Below, one piece after another: positions 23,480 to 34,300 of a stretch of DNA of 64,000 nt. Numbering within the stretch: the stretch's first letter is position 1; every line of letters begins with the position of its first letter. The position numbers and the translations under genes were made by a program. The stretch covers positions 49,126,122 to 49,190,121 of the forward strand of contig CM063108.1 in assembly GCA_031841125.1 (NCBI GenBank). Reading direction: 5' to 3'. The DNA comes from Acanthococcus lagerstroemiae. Taxonomy: Eukaryota > Arthropoda > Insecta > Hemiptera > Eriococcidae. Under the pieces are notes generated by a model that saw only the letters and a program-made list of their open reading frames with translations, had not been told where the DNA came from and did no database searches.

Positions 23480-23990
23480 GTGTGCGCCCTAAGTCCAACT
23501 TTTCCATTTAGTGGCACTTGCCCAACCTTTGAACGATTATGTCAGAAATCCAGATGTCTTTATCATGTACTTGCACTTGACCTCTCTCCCCCTCAGCAAG
23601 AAAACGTACTGAAGTTGAAGTCGACTGTGGCAGCTCCTTCTTTTGTGGAAAAATGGCATCTAAGCAGATTCGAATGCGACGGTGCAATGATAACTCAGCA
23701 GGAGACTTCTCACGTGCGAGTGGAGTGGCTCGATAACGGAAGAGAATTTGACGTACTTTCTGTTCAAGTGACGTGCTTCACTCGACGTGGAACGCAGGCG
23801 CTGCTTAAGCGTTTGAACGTTTCGCTCAGCGAGCCCATTGGTTGCTGGATGACCTGGAGCGGTTAGCTTATGACGAATACTATTTTGAGTGCAAGACTGA
23901 CGGAACTCATCAGAGACAAAAATCGAAGCATTATCAGAGACGATCGAATGCGGGAAACCGTGGAAAGCAAAGATCTCATTTAAAAACTCG
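23480..23990 (-). pseudogene. Ty3/gypsy-type integrase fragment
   Basis: The minus strand encodes the second half of a retroviral-type integrase core: FAFHGFPHSIVSDNASIFVS, then KLTAPGHPATNGLAERNVQT. The Asp of SDNA and the Glu of LAER are separated by 35 residues, the classic spacing of this family. A frameshift follows, after which AELSLHRRIRICLDAIFPQK and GERGQVQVHDKDIW match the post-core region and C-terminal domain of gypsy integrases. The first catalytic Asp and everything upstream are missing: the fragment ends at about 23990, where a plus-strand LINE piece begins. No LTR was found nearby. Confidence 0.85.
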
Positions 23991-24262
23991 GTGTTGGAAG
24001 CTGTGGTGGCTCGAGGAGAAGAGCAGGGGCTATCATGTAACATCTCAAAAACTAAAGTAATGGTATTCTCAAAGAGTCGTGTTACTGCAGAAATACGGGT
24101 TAGCGGCGAAAGTGTTGAACAGGTGACCCGGTGTAGATACCTCGGTTCAGTGTTGAACGAGTGCTGCGATATAAGCCAGGAAATTCGCTCGAGGATTGAG
24201 CAACCAAGAAGTGCACTCCTGAGCGTGAAAATTTGTTCAGGAGATCAGAGCTAAGCCTGGAA
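23985..24262 (+). pseudogene. Non-LTR reverse transcriptase fragment
   Basis: The frame reads GLSCNISKTKVMVFSKSRVT, then VTRCRYLGSVLNECCDISQE and IRSRIEQPRSALLSVKICSG. This is the region just after motif C of a LINE reverse transcriptase, of the same type as the copy at 48440-49494 (YLGTVLDNSCTSKKEIKSRI). Both edges are truncated, the left one exactly against the gypsy integrase fragment. Confidence 0.75.
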
Positions 24263-24369
24263 TTATGACTACGAATGCTGAGATGCTATACAGGGTTAGT
24301 CGGTTTTCCTTCCGCCATCCCCATAGGAAAACTAGTTTTTCGCGTAACCGGGTACACGTTGATCGCCAG

Positions 24370-25110
24370 AAGAGCGGTCTCTTCGACCAGAATTTCATGT
24401 GAAATATTCGGGGAAAACTCCAATGGCTTTTGAAGAGTTTTATCAAAAATCTTCAAGAAAACTTTACTAAATCTTCGATGAATTTCCTGGAAAGTCTTCG
24501 GGTAAATTTTCCGAAAATTTTTAAAGAATTGCATCGGAAATTTTCGGAAAACAAACTTCGATAATTTCCGAAGAATCTCACCGAAAATTTTTAGAAAAAA
24601 TTTCCAATGTTTAAGAAATTGGTTTAAATTATTAATTAAAATATATTTGTATTTAATAATATTTGTAATAATAAATTTGAAAATAAAAATTTTATTTATA
24701 TATTTTTTTAATTTTAAATTTTATAATTATTAATGAATTAATATTAAAAATGTATTTAAAATTTTAAATTTTTATTATAATAAGTGATTTTAAGTGTTCA
24801 TCAGCATTCTTCGAGAAAATTTCCTGACAATTTTTGAAGAATTTCACAGAAAATACTCGGAGAAAATCTCCGATGGTTTCTGATGAATTTTATCGAAAAT
24901 CTTCTGGAAAAATGTTCGATAATCTCCGAAGGATTTCCTCGTAAATCTTGTATGATTTTTATGCAATTTCATTGTAAATTTTCTGGGAAAATTTCCAATA
25001 ATTTCGGAAATCTTTAGAAAAAAATCTCCTTTGTTCCCCAAAAAATTTCATATAAATTCTTCGAGAAAATTTCCTGAGAATTTTTCGAGAATTTTACCTT
25101 GGTTAATTCA
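24370..25110. repeat. Diverged tandem repeat rich in TTTTCGGAAAATTTC motifs
   Basis: Phrases such as CCGAAAATTTTTA, TCGGAAATTTTCGG and GAGAAAATTTCC recur every few dozen bases at 24410-24600 and 24800-25095. An AT-only block at 24620-24790 lies between. Units are too diverged to fix a period by eye; about 45-50 bp is suggested. Confidence 0.5.
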
Positions 25111-26351
25111 TAAAATATCGACTACTTTTCAAAAAAATCAGCTGTTTTAATGCGTATTACTACGATACCAGTTTTTTCAATCTGACGCGTGACTCTCCTG
25201 GGCAGGTTAGTCGGGGCAGTTTGTGATTGTTTTCCCCGCGGTTTTTGCAGCCGCAGACCGCTCACTATAATCACGTGTTTCACAACGTTGAGTAAGCTGT
25301 CCCCGATGTGCACACGCACAGTACCAATCTTTCCGATCTGGTAGTAATACGCCCTGCAATTATAATGCCTTGTTCGTGTGAACTGGCGGGGGTTACAGGA
25401 CGCGCTATGTTTCAGTTTCACGTGAAAAAAGTCTAGCAAAGTGAACCAAATGGAAAGGTGGTTTACGTTGCCTTTTTTCAACTGACATTTTTGTTTATAC
25501 TAATGTCGAAAACTAAATATAGACCTACTGAATGGGGAAAGGGGAGTGAATATTCATTATGACTGAAATCTTATTCATATATCGATTATTTCGATTATCA
25601 TTATGTCAATTTTTTCTTAATATAGATATATCGATTATTTTGTTTTATAAAAATCAGCAAGTTAGCTGCGTTTAGATTTCTTTGTTGTACTCACGTACGT
25701 ATTCACAAACTGTTTCCATTTTTGTTTCAGGTGAGTCCTCATTATTCTCTCGAAGATACTCTCGGTAAAGTGGCGCGTAAGTTTATGATTTTTCTTTTTC
25801 TTATTTTTCTTCAGACGCCATATCTGATGCTGGATATTGGCAGTCGCGGCTTATTCAATTGAATGGCAAAAAAACAAAAAAAAGGTGTGTATAATGTATG
25901 TTTTGCATTATGAATGATATTAGATGTGTTCATGAGAAGTGAGTTTTGTTTTTGCTCCCATGTCTAACACATGCTCATATTTTGCTATTGTTTGGAAAGA
26001 AACTGCGAAGTGAGAACACTGATTCCTTTATTTCAGTAGAAATACCAGACCAAAAGTCCCCACGTAAATTGTTTAAAATTGCGACCACTCACATGATACA
26101 CGATCTCTGTGGATCTCACAATTTCTTCTCACCATGTATGCAGAATGGAAAGTGTAGAAAAGTATAGAATATACGTTTTTGGTTCGCCAGGCATGAGTTA
26201 TGAAAAAATAGTGAGTTTTCCAAAAATATTTTCCATATGGTATCTTCAGCCATTCCTGAATAAAACGCTAACTAATGATGATGACTACCCATTTTATCAA
26301 AGACGTTCTCCTGACGAAGGTGGCCTCACTACCGTCATTAATGGAATAACA
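25111..26351. other. No gene recognised
   Basis: Ordinary AT-rich DNA. Overlapping frames at 25946-26387 have no domain. A juxtaposed splice acceptor and donor at 25717-25737 is listed separately. Confidence 0.4.
25717..25737 (+). promoter_or_regulatory. Possible recursive (zero-exon) splice site
   Basis: A pyrimidine-rich acceptor (CCATTTTTGTTTCAG) is followed directly by a donor-like GTGAGT, so AG|GT are adjacent, as in the ratchet points of long insect introns. There is no exon evidence around it, and such strings can occur by chance in T-rich DNA. Confidence 0.25.
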
Positions 26352-26510
26352 ATGTGTCTTCAGTGTTTGTCCGGTATCTTCTACTAAGATCTATATCTAT
26401 GTTATGAATGAATCAATGTCTCCAGTGTTTATCCGATAGTGTCAATAGATTAACATTATAAATGAATTAGTGTCTCCAGTATTTGTCCAACCGAGTCAAT
26501 AAATCAGTAT
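26352..26510. repeat. Short tandem repeat, about three units near 58 bp
   Basis: AATGTGTCTTCAGTGTTTGT at 26351, AATGTCTCCAGTGTTTATCC at 26414 and TGTCTCCAGTATTTGTCC at about 26472 head three similar units that end in ATGAATGAAT- or ATAAATGAAT-like words. Confidence 0.6.
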
Positions 26511-27938
26511 GTTTGTTATCTCAAATAGAAGATACTTATAAATCTCTTTAAGCCTCCAATAGCTTTCTCACTTTTTCTTTATTCTCATGTTCAATTCCTT
26601 ATATCTTCTATTTTTGAAAGATATTATTTGGCCCAAATATGTTACTTCATCCTTTCTTTTAACTTCGGTTCTCCTAACTGTTACTGCTGTTTCTATCTTC
26701 CTATTTGTTAACAATATCATTTTCTCCGAACTGATTTCCAGTCCCACCTTTTTGCTTTCTTGATACAACTCTTCTCCTAATTGTTGTATTTCTTCTACTG
26801 AATCAGCTATAACCACCACATCGTCCGCGAATCGTAAATCATTTAAATATTCTCCATCTATTCTTATCCTTTTCCCTTCCCAATTCAATCCTCGGAATAT
26901 TTCCTCTAACGCGCTATTAAATAGATTGGGGGAGTGGGTCGTCGCCTTGCTTTACCCCTCTCTCGATTTTGAATCGTTCCCCCACCTTATCCGCCTTTAC
27001 GTAGGCGTTGGCCCCTTCATACATATTTTTGATAATTCTGATGTATTCTGGGTTTAGCCCCGGTTGTTTCTCCAAAGCTCCCCATAAGAAGTTGTGCTCT
27101 ACCGTGTCGAAGGCTTTCTGAAAGCCAGTGAAGATGAGGAAAGTTTCTAGGTTGTATTCGTTAGATTTTTCTATGTATTATTTGGCTTATTACGAGGATG
27201 TGATCGATTGTTGATCTATCTTTTCTAAAACCTGTTGTTCCCTCCCCTATTTGGAATCTAGTTGGAGATGCAGGCGTTCATTCATACATTTGGGAAAGAG
27301 TTTACAGATGTTTGATGTTAGACTAATTGGTCTATAATTCCATATTTGTTTTTTCTTTCCTTTTTTTAAATATCAATATAATTTCCGCCACTTTCTATTG
27401 CTTTGGTACTTCTTCCTCTTCTATGATTCGGTTAAATACTTCAGTGAGAGGTTGGGTTAGTTCTATAGTAAAGTCTTTCAGTAGCTTATTTTCGATCAGC
27501 TCCGGTCCACCTATTTTGTCTGTTTTTATTTTATTCATTACTGTTTCCACCTCTCTTACTAGAATTCTTCGGGCTCCCATCTTCGTTTGTTTCTTTTCCT
27601 CTCTTCTGTTTTTGATTTGGGCTTTCCCCTCTGCCTCTTTCCCCGGTTCTATAAAGTTCTTTATAGAATCTTGTGGCTATATCTGTTATCTTTGACCTAG
27701 TGTATATGGACGCTGTTAAGCGTAACAGGGAACCAATCAGCAAAATCTGGTTTTTGAGAATACGTGATTCGAAGTTCAAGAGCTGTATAGAAACTATATG
27801 ACATAGCGTATGAGCTTTTTTCAACGTGAGTACACATTTTCGAATCGGGGGCCCAGTTTTGAAAAATTCTGCTTTTTATCCTCTTTCCAACGATACTAAT
27901 AACTCATTTTGTTTACAAATGTTGGTTGGTTCCTTTAC

Positions 27939-29362
27939 CAACGCCGGATTAACAATATGGCAAAATGGGCAAATGCCCCGGAGCCCACGGCCAAACAGGG
28001 GCCCAAGAAAAAATACATAAATATAATTTTAATTTAGGGAATATATTAAATATCCGCCATTACACTTGTTGAGTGAATGAAGGAAACGGAAAACGTTAGT
28101 TATAACTACGAGTAGTAGTGTTGTTGTGGATTTTTAACAGCATCTACTCTTCGATATGATCTTCTTAAAAGTGAAATGCAGGACGTTGAAGCTGACAATC
28201 TTCAATTATTACCGAAATATATTCCAGATACACGTTGGTCAGCAAGGTGGAATGCTGTGCGTGCACTTAAAACTTCATATGACATATTCCGGAAAGTGAT
28301 TTAAAAAATTTCAACTAATAGCCGAGAGAAGGCGGATGTACGAGCCGAAGCTCGTGGTTTGTTGCTGATTTTCAATAAATTGGAGACTGGCATTTTGACT
28401 GTTTTCTGGTCAGATATTTTATCAACGTTTGATCGAGTGAATAAGTTTATACAAGGGACTGAAGTTGACCTACATGATGTTGTCTACCACTATGATGGTC
28501 TCATCAACTATATCACCAGCCTACGAGATCGGTTTGACTTTTACGAGCAGAAAGGTCAATTATTATCAGGCTCTGAAGCATATAAAGGTGCCCAGAAACG
28601 AACGATCAAACGAAGAGCAACAAGTAAGGACCGTGAAGGAGAAACAACTTTCAATGCCAGAGATAATTTCAGAGTCAACACTTTCCTCCCAATAATTGAC
28701 AGAGTAATCAACGGCGAGCAGCTTATACATCTTTGGTAGAAAAATTTGGGTGCCTAAGTCGTTTTCTTGACCAATCAGCTGATGAATTGCGCGAAGCAGC
28801 AAAAAAACTCTTGCAAATTTTTCCTGATGATTTGGACAGTGATTTTGTTGAAGAGATTGTACATTTCCAGGGTTTTGTAAAAGCTCTCAAACTAGAGAAT
28901 AACTGTCCCAGAGAATATTTGAAATTAATCAGAAATCGTTCTTCTACATTTCCCAATATGGGTATAATTTTAAGAATATATTTATGTCTTTTTGTTTCTA
29001 ATCCATCTGGTGAACGTTCATTTTCTGTTCTAAAACGCATAAAAAATTATTTAAGAAATGCACTTGGAGACGAAAGTTTATCGAACTACGCTTCATTTTT
29101 TTTATAAATAATGATTTATTGGATAATTTAGATATTGATAAATTAATAGACGAATTTGCAGTAGCCAAAACACGAAAAGTAAATATTTAAAGTTTATACT
29201 GTTATTCGTTTGCAAATGTTTGAAGTATAAAAAAATTAAAATTTTGAAAAATGGGCATATTTTTTGATAAATTTTGGTAGAAATTTTTTTTGGGTGTAGG
29301 GGTGTGGAGAGGGCGTATTATGTATTCTGCCGCGGGGCCCATGAAGGCTTAATCCGGCGCTG
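27939..29362 (+). mobile_element. hAT element, 1.4 kb, with inverted ends and 8-bp target duplication
   Basis: Left end CAACGCCGGATTAAC (27939) pairs with the right end, read on the opposite strand as CAGCGCCGGATTAAG (from 29362). The flanks TCCTTTAC (27931-27938) and TCCCTTAC (29363-29370) match at 7 of 8 positions. The element interrupts the right inverted repeat of a MITE. It carries a decayed transposase in the plus direction and is shorter than typical autonomous hAT elements, so the 5' part of the gene has been lost. Confidence 0.9.
28136..29190 (+). pseudogene. hAT transposase (ZMYM1-like), C-terminal two thirds, broken
   Basis: The first part contains PKYIPDTRWSARWNAVRALK, a conserved RW-type hAT block, and meets a stop at about 28302. 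A middle part (28359-28739) covers the helical insertion region. After a frameshift at about 28736 the dimerisation region follows: NPSGERSFSVLKRIKNYLRN and, beyond a short frame break, an acidic end IDKLIDEFAVAKTRKVNI at 29190. The GERSFSVLKRIKNYLR block is the hATC dimerisation signature. Start codon and DNA-binding domain are missing. Confidence 0.85.
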
Positions 29363-29835
29363 TCCCTTACGCTTAACAGCGTCCATATCTCATTTCCCTG
29401 TTTGTCTATAATAGATGTGATCGGGTTTCCTTCTTTTCGTAATTTTCTCTTCATTTTCCTTGTCGGCCCGCTTTCCTCAGTTATATTTTACGGACTATTT
29501 TTATTTTATTTTTTGTTTAGTATCAATAGTTGGATTTTTTCCCTTATGGTTATGTTTTCCGTTGTTGATCATTCATTTCTTTTTCTTATTAATTCTTTCG
29601 TTTCTCTCGTTAATTTGTCGTCTATTTTAATTTTGGTTCTTTGTGTACTAAAAATTGTCGGGGTATTGAGTTACTTGTCTCTTCGATTTGGTTGTATAGC
29701 TTTTGCATCGGTAGTTGCCCTTTATTATTTCGTATTTGCTACATTTTATTTTTCATTTCTAGTCTGGCTTCTGCCATTTTGTTTAGTGGTGTAATTTCCT
29801 GAAAGTCTTTCTTCTTTTTTGTATTTGTAATGTAT

Positions 29836-31518
29836 CTAAACTCGCTTGCTCCGCTTCCGAAAGGGCTTCCCAGTTGAAAAAAGCTAGGTTTCTCCTCATC
29901 CCCTGGCAACTTCTCTTCGAGACGCGCACACTAATAATGCTCGAGCCGGTCGAGTTTTCGACTCTAACTTCGAATACCCCCAAGGCGTAGATTTTCAGCC
30001 ACTCGCGATCTGGTTTGACAGAATTTGGAAACGCGACGGACGGCCTCGTTAGTGGCTCCAAAATGGAATTTACGATCACATTGTCGACTTAACGTGTTCC
30101 AGAAGTTTTGGCCGATTTTCCCCCGCAGCCGAATTGGTGCTGGTCGTCGCCGCTAGAGCAACAACCTATATATCGGCCGATCGCGGAGAGTCAATTATTT
30201 ATTTTTTAATAAATAATTATATTCAAAATAATCGTGTTCGCCGGGCGAAACAAGGGCGATAATTTATCGACGTTAACAACCAGGAGCTTCGGGCTCGTCA
30301 GCAGCATTTGGCTGCTGCTGCTGCTGCCGGCAACGTTGCGTAAATCTCTAATTAATTACGTTCGTTTGCTACCGGTTTCGTTGACCATTAATCTCTTCGC
30401 GGTGTGCAACGGGCTTCGAAAAATATGCGTTCGATCGAGGGGCAGGGGGAGCAGGTGAACGATTTGTCTCGAGTAGGCACTTTACCTGTTTATAATTAAA
30501 CGTGGGCTTCGCGGCAACACGAATTTTTCGAACCGACTTGGGAAGTGCTGGCAATTTTTTCTACCCGATCCAAGTGGTACGTTCGGTTCACGGTGTCGAT
30601 TGTGAGCCGTGTTTGGTCTTAAGGCCGAGCTGAGAATGTAATACAAGACAATCGCATTTAATGGACATAACGTTTCGGCCCACCTTGTTCCGTTTCTTCT
30701 CCCTTGTCGGATGCATATGGCTGCGTGTAACTTTTTTTTTTTTTCATTTTTCAATAATACGCTTATTTTTTCACGATTTGTTTTTTCTTCTGGAACGTGT
30801 ACACGGGTATATGCGTCCGAGGCGCTTGGCCGGAGAAACGCTATTAATTTATTTCATTCCATAATTTTACACGAGTACCAGCAATCTAAATGACTTGTTG
30901 ATTGCCTTTAACAAGGTTTCGCGGATACGTGTGTATAGATATACCCATAGTGGTACACTAAATATAATTTTCATACCACACACGTACTAACCGGCGTATT
31001 GTTATTAATTCAAATCTGATAAATCTTCTCTAATCAATGGAAAAACGAAGGGAAAAAATTGAATTACACGGCGTGCTGTGCTACGGTCTGTGTGTTTTTA
31101 TTTATTTTCTCCTGTACAGAGTTGACTCTTTAGAGAACGACTGCATTTGTGGTGGGAAGATTGGCGTCATTAACGCGTTCTACCAATATCGGAAGTCGAT
31201 AATAATGTTTAAATAAATTAATATCCTGACAAATAGCCGGGTAGCTACCGCGCAACCAGATGCAGGTGCAGCCGGCTGTGTTCCCCGATCGAGCTTCGGC
31301 CACTGTGGCCAGATTGAACGTACATAACTTGCTCGTTGATTATTCAAATTGAATTGTACTTAGTAAGGTTATACGAGAGGGATGAGTACATGGTTTAGGG
31401 CCGTTATATTGCGACTTTGGAATTTTCAATCTCGCACCTTCTCGATCGATTTAATTTATTGAATTAGTTTTCGCAAATTAGAAGAGAAAAACATTGGTGA
31501 AAAGAACCCGGGTTCGTC
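29836..31518. other. Probably unique non-coding DNA
   Basis: Richer in CG words than its surroundings (for example 29930-30130) and free of recognisable repeats apart from a short GCTGCTGCTGCTGCTG run near 30311. Frames are short and show no domain. It could be host intergenic or intronic sequence. Confidence 0.4.
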
Positions 31519-31737
31519 TTTTTTCTAATTTGCTCTCAACCCAAGCCCTGGAATCTGCCCTTTCGAGCATTACTTCAGAGATGTTGGGGAGGCGGTTAGG
31601 GCTGTCTTAGCCCTCTTCTCTTTTGGCCGAAAAACCGGCCCAGGTCGAAATCTGGCGAGTTGCTACGTGAGCTCGAACCCGGGACCTCCGGATTCCGAGA
31701 CCAACGCGCTATCCATTCGGCCAATCAGATCCCTAGA
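31519..31737 (-). mobile_element. tRNA-derived SINE, copy 1
   Basis: On the minus strand, from about 31737, the head reads GGCCGAATGGATAGCGCGTT, then TCTCGGAATCCGGAGG and CCGGGTTCGAGC, which are the A-box region, an anticodon-arm-like stretch and the B box of an RNA polymerase III promoter, most like an arginine tRNA. A non-tRNA body follows with a GGTTTTTCGGCC word and ends in AAATTAGAAAA at 31519. It is about 85-90 per cent identical by eye to copy 2 at 32134-32349. Confidence 0.85.
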
Positions 31738-31904
31738 GGGCCAAACTAATCCAGTCAAATTCTCCAGAAAGTTTATTTCGCAAAACTTGCCCGACTTCAC
31801 CACGCAGAGGACAGAATGTACCCAAATTGTTTTCGAGTTTCTTTTAAAATTTGATATTGCGTGGAAAAACCGATGAATTTTTTCTTTTTATTTACAGCCG
31901 CGAT

Positions 31905-32887
31905 TAAAATAAATGTGTAACATTTCATTTATTTCAAGTACGTCGCTGTTTAATCAGCCCACTGCTGGAAATCGGCCTCCACCACCCTTTTCCATCTCAT
32001 TCTGTCTTGGGCCACTCTCATTTATGGTGTTCCCATGTGTTTCACTATTTCATCCTTCCAACGTAATACGAGTCCTCCACGCCGTCTCTTCCGGTCGTAA
32101 GGGGTCTATTCGGTAACTATGTTGCGCCATATATTCTTCTTTTCTAATTTGTTCTCAACCCGAGCCCTAGAATCTGTCCTTTCGAGCATTCCTCAGAGAC
32201 ATCGAGGAGTTGTTAGGGCTGTCTTAGCCCTCTTCCCTTCTGGCCGAAAAACCGGCCGAAGTCGAAATGTGGCGAGTTGTTACTTGGGCTCGAACCCGGG
32301 ACCTCCAGATTCCGAGACCAACGCGCTATCCACTCGGTCAACCAGTTCTATTATTTGAAGATCTGGCTAAGTGGTCTGCATATTTAAATTTAGGTTTCTT
32401 TACATCCATGTCTTACTTATATCGTTCTCCTCGACCATTTCTGTTACGCTTTCATTTCATTTTTTTATGGCTCCATTTTATGTTTTTAATACTTCTCAGC
32501 ATTCTCATCAGTGTTGTTTGAAGTTACTGCATTGCTGTGCATGTGCAGTGAGCGCCCATGTCTGGGCCTCGTACGGGTATTACGCAGCTTTCTGTATCGA
32601 ACTTTTCAGATTGAGACGCATTTTATTCTTGAAGACATTTTCGAGAGACCAACAAGGTTTCCACGCATTTGTGATTCTCATTTTTAATTCTTTCCTCATT
32701 TTTTTTTTGTCGAACAAAACTATCTGTCCTAGGTATTTGTTTGTATTCTTTGACTCTTTCTATTTCGGACTTATCTGTGTGCACCTTCCCTAATCTTGGT
32801 TTTTGCCATTTTGATCTTTAGTTTTACCCTTTCATATTCTATTGGTAATTCTTCTTCCATGCTTATCAATTCTCGCATATTGTTACT
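31905..32887 (-). mobile_element. RTE-like LINE 3' fragment, interrupted by a SINE
   Basis: The minus strand reads ELPIEYERVKLKIKMAKTKI near 32860-32800, NKYLGQIVLFDKKKMRKELK and ITNAWKPCWSLENVFKNKMR near 32740-32620, then KFKYADHLARSSNNR at about 32390-32350. After the SINE it resumes with WRNIVTE and TPYDRKRRRGGLVLRWKDEI near 32115-32060, ending QDRMRWKRVVEADFQQWAD at about 31955. This is the conserved RTE C-terminus. Stops are present. Upstream it is cut by the TIR element at 32888. Confidence 0.8.
32134..32349 (-). mobile_element. tRNA-derived SINE, copy 2, inside an RTE LINE
   Basis: Same head and body as copy 1: ACCGAGTGGATAGCGCGTTG, TCTCGGAATCTGGAGG, CCGGGTTCGAGC, then a body ending in ACAAATTAGAAAA. 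Its insertion splits the conserved RTE C-terminal block HLARSSNNR / WRNIVTE. Exact target duplications are blurred by AT-rich flanks. Confidence 0.85.
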
Positions 32888-33431
32888 AGGGCTAGAATTT
32901 TTATGCGCTAAAAATGTCAAATATGCAAAAATATGCGCTGTAAAACCGCATTCTCATGGGTATCGAAATGTAGGGTGTTTTCGAAGCACTACAATAAGAG
33001 CCATTCGTTTTAACGGAAATTTCATTAAATCATCGAAAAAACAGACCTTAAACGTGACTACCGATATGTTTTTTTTTTCTTGTCTCTAATTTTCTAGTCT
33101 TCAGCCGACCTTCTTCCAGCAGCTTACAGCAAAGATCAAACACCCTGTTACTGTTTTTTTTTTCTCTCAGAAAATTGTGAAAATTTTGTCAATAGAAGTG
33201 ATTTTTGGCTAGTTTTCGGGAAAATATGCGCTAACAACCTCAAATATGTGGTATTCGGCTATTTTTCAGCGAAAATATGCATTTTAATGCATTTATAGCC
33301 TAAATATGCAAAAATATGCGCTATAAACTTTTACATACGGATTCAGAATTTCATGATTCGCAAAGATAATGTGGTATGCGCTATCTAGTATTACGAGAAC
33401 AATATGCATTTACAAAAAAATCCTAGCCTTA
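32888..33431. mobile_element. TIR element rich in ATATGCGCTA words, copy 1
   Basis: The left end TAGGGCTAGAATTTTT (32888) is mirrored at the right as TAAGGCTAGGATTTTTTT (from 33431, opposite strand). The interior repeats ATGCAAAAATATGCGCT-like words at both ends. Flanking 8-mers ATTGTTAC and GTCATTAC share 5 of 8 positions. No coding region. A partial relative lies at 55800-56170. Confidence 0.65.
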
Positions 33432-33439
33432 GTCATTAC

Positions 33440-34020
33440 CTATCTATCCGTTTTGGACTGCCGATCAGTTTTTGCTGTTTTGGAAGTTTTAGGTTGCTTG
33501 TCTGTTTCAAGCTCAAGCTCTTCATGAGTTTGGAGCTACCTGTTAATTTCTGGCTGTTTCTTACAACCCGGTTGTTCGTTTTTTGAGATGTTTCTCAAAC
33601 TTGAATTATTTGTCTATGTCTTAAGAGTGACATTCAATTTTGAGCTGTTTACCCACTTATAGCTTATCAATTTGGATCAAGTCGCTTATATTTTACGATT
33701 CATTTTAATGTTTAGACTTTCTTGCCAGTTTCAGGTGGGATGTCTGTTGTAAGCTATATCGACCAGTATTGGGCAAGTTAATGGTTGAAATATGTGTTTC
33801 AAATCTGAGCTATTTTCCGTTTTCGAGCCGTTCTTCAGTTGTGGGCTGTTATTCAGTTCTGGACAGTTTATTTGTGTCAGCCTATTCATATTTTTTAGAC
33901 TTGTGCATTTGGAGCTGCTCGTTAGTATGGCTGATTGTCTATTTCGGATCGTTTTCCATGTAGGTATGGGATTCCTGTCTGTTTTATACTGTTGATTGGT
34001 TTCAGCTATTCACAACTTCG
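33440..34020. repeat. Diverged minisatellite with GAGCTGTTT/CAGTTT units
   Basis: Words such as GAGCTACCTG, GAGCTGTTTACC, GAGCTATTTTCC, GAGCCGTTC, GGGCTGTTATTCAG and GGAGCTGCTCG recur at roughly 20-30 bp intervals. Open frames here merely reflect this Phe/Leu/Ser-coding repeat. Confidence 0.45.
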
Positions 34021-34300
34021 TCATTTAGACTAGACTTCCTAAGATTCATTCAAACCTATTTAAGACGTCAAACCCATAATAATGGAGTTCTGGAGACTCA
34101 GATTTGTGGCATTTTGACTGTGTAATGAAAATTGGGCTACCTATAGAGAAAGCACGTTTGAAATTCGATTCTGATCCAAAACTAGTCGAACCACTATTAC
34201 GGCCTATTGGCGACCGTCTGGCTTTGTCACTGAACAGAATTTCAGATGTGTGACTGGAGCCTTTTAGGCAGCTTTCATACAATTTATCACCACACGAGGC

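Larger units (their letters stand above)
27708..29384. mobile_element. MITE with 4-bp ATAT target duplication, copy 1, split by a hAT insertion
   Basis: The terminal inverted repeats begin GGACGCTGTTAAGCGTAA (27708) and, on the opposite strand, the same from 29384, continuing into GGGAACCAA. ATAT lies on both sides (27704-27707 and 29385-29388). Removing the element plus one ATAT joins the host LINE frame as NEIYTRSKITDIATRFYKEL. Without the hAT element (27939-29362 and one 8-bp duplication) the MITE is about 245 bp. A second full copy is at 54665-54918 with AATT on both sides, and a right end is at 57053-57114. It has no coding capacity; superfamily unassigned, Sola-like duplication size. 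Confidence 0.9.
26530..29835 (-). mobile_element. RTE-like LINE carrying a MITE that carries a hAT element
   Basis: From high to low coordinates the minus strand shows the pre-RT region (TRETKELIRKRNEW near 29620, MKRKLRKEGNPITSIIDKQG at 29454-29390), is interrupted at 27708-29384, and resumes with TRSKITDIATRFYKELYR. Then come VNKIKTDKIGGPELIENKLL-type blocks near 27540, motif A as FTGFQKAFDTV near 27130, where the expected catalytic Asp is Gly, IERGVKQGD near 26960, and motif C LRFADDVVVIADS at 26850-26810. The element ends about 26530 after YLGQIISFKNRRYKELNMRI, so its extreme C-terminus is absent. Frameshifts occur throughout. Confidence 0.82.

Noticed and set aside
24884..24915. CTGATGA followed by GAAAA, a second hammerhead-like string
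   Set aside because: The bases between cannot form stem II and there is no matching stem I. It lies in a diverged TTTTCGGAAAATTTC tandem repeat where such words recur.
27327..27695. Plus-strand frame of 122 codons
   Set aside because: Antisense of the RTE reverse transcriptase N-terminal region.
29402..29794. Hydrophobic plus-strand frame resembling a multi-span membrane protein
   Set aside because: It is the reverse strand of RTE coding sequence (Lys/Glu/Asn-rich codons read backwards give Phe/Leu/Ser).
31670..31730. A functional tRNA gene on the minus strand
   Set aside because: The tRNA-like head is repeated at 32280-32345 with the same non-tRNA body, so both are SINEs; a complete acceptor stem is not formed.
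33404..33995. Phe/Leu-rich frames as secreted or membrane proteins
   Set aside because: They arise from the diverged GAGCTGTTT minisatellite.
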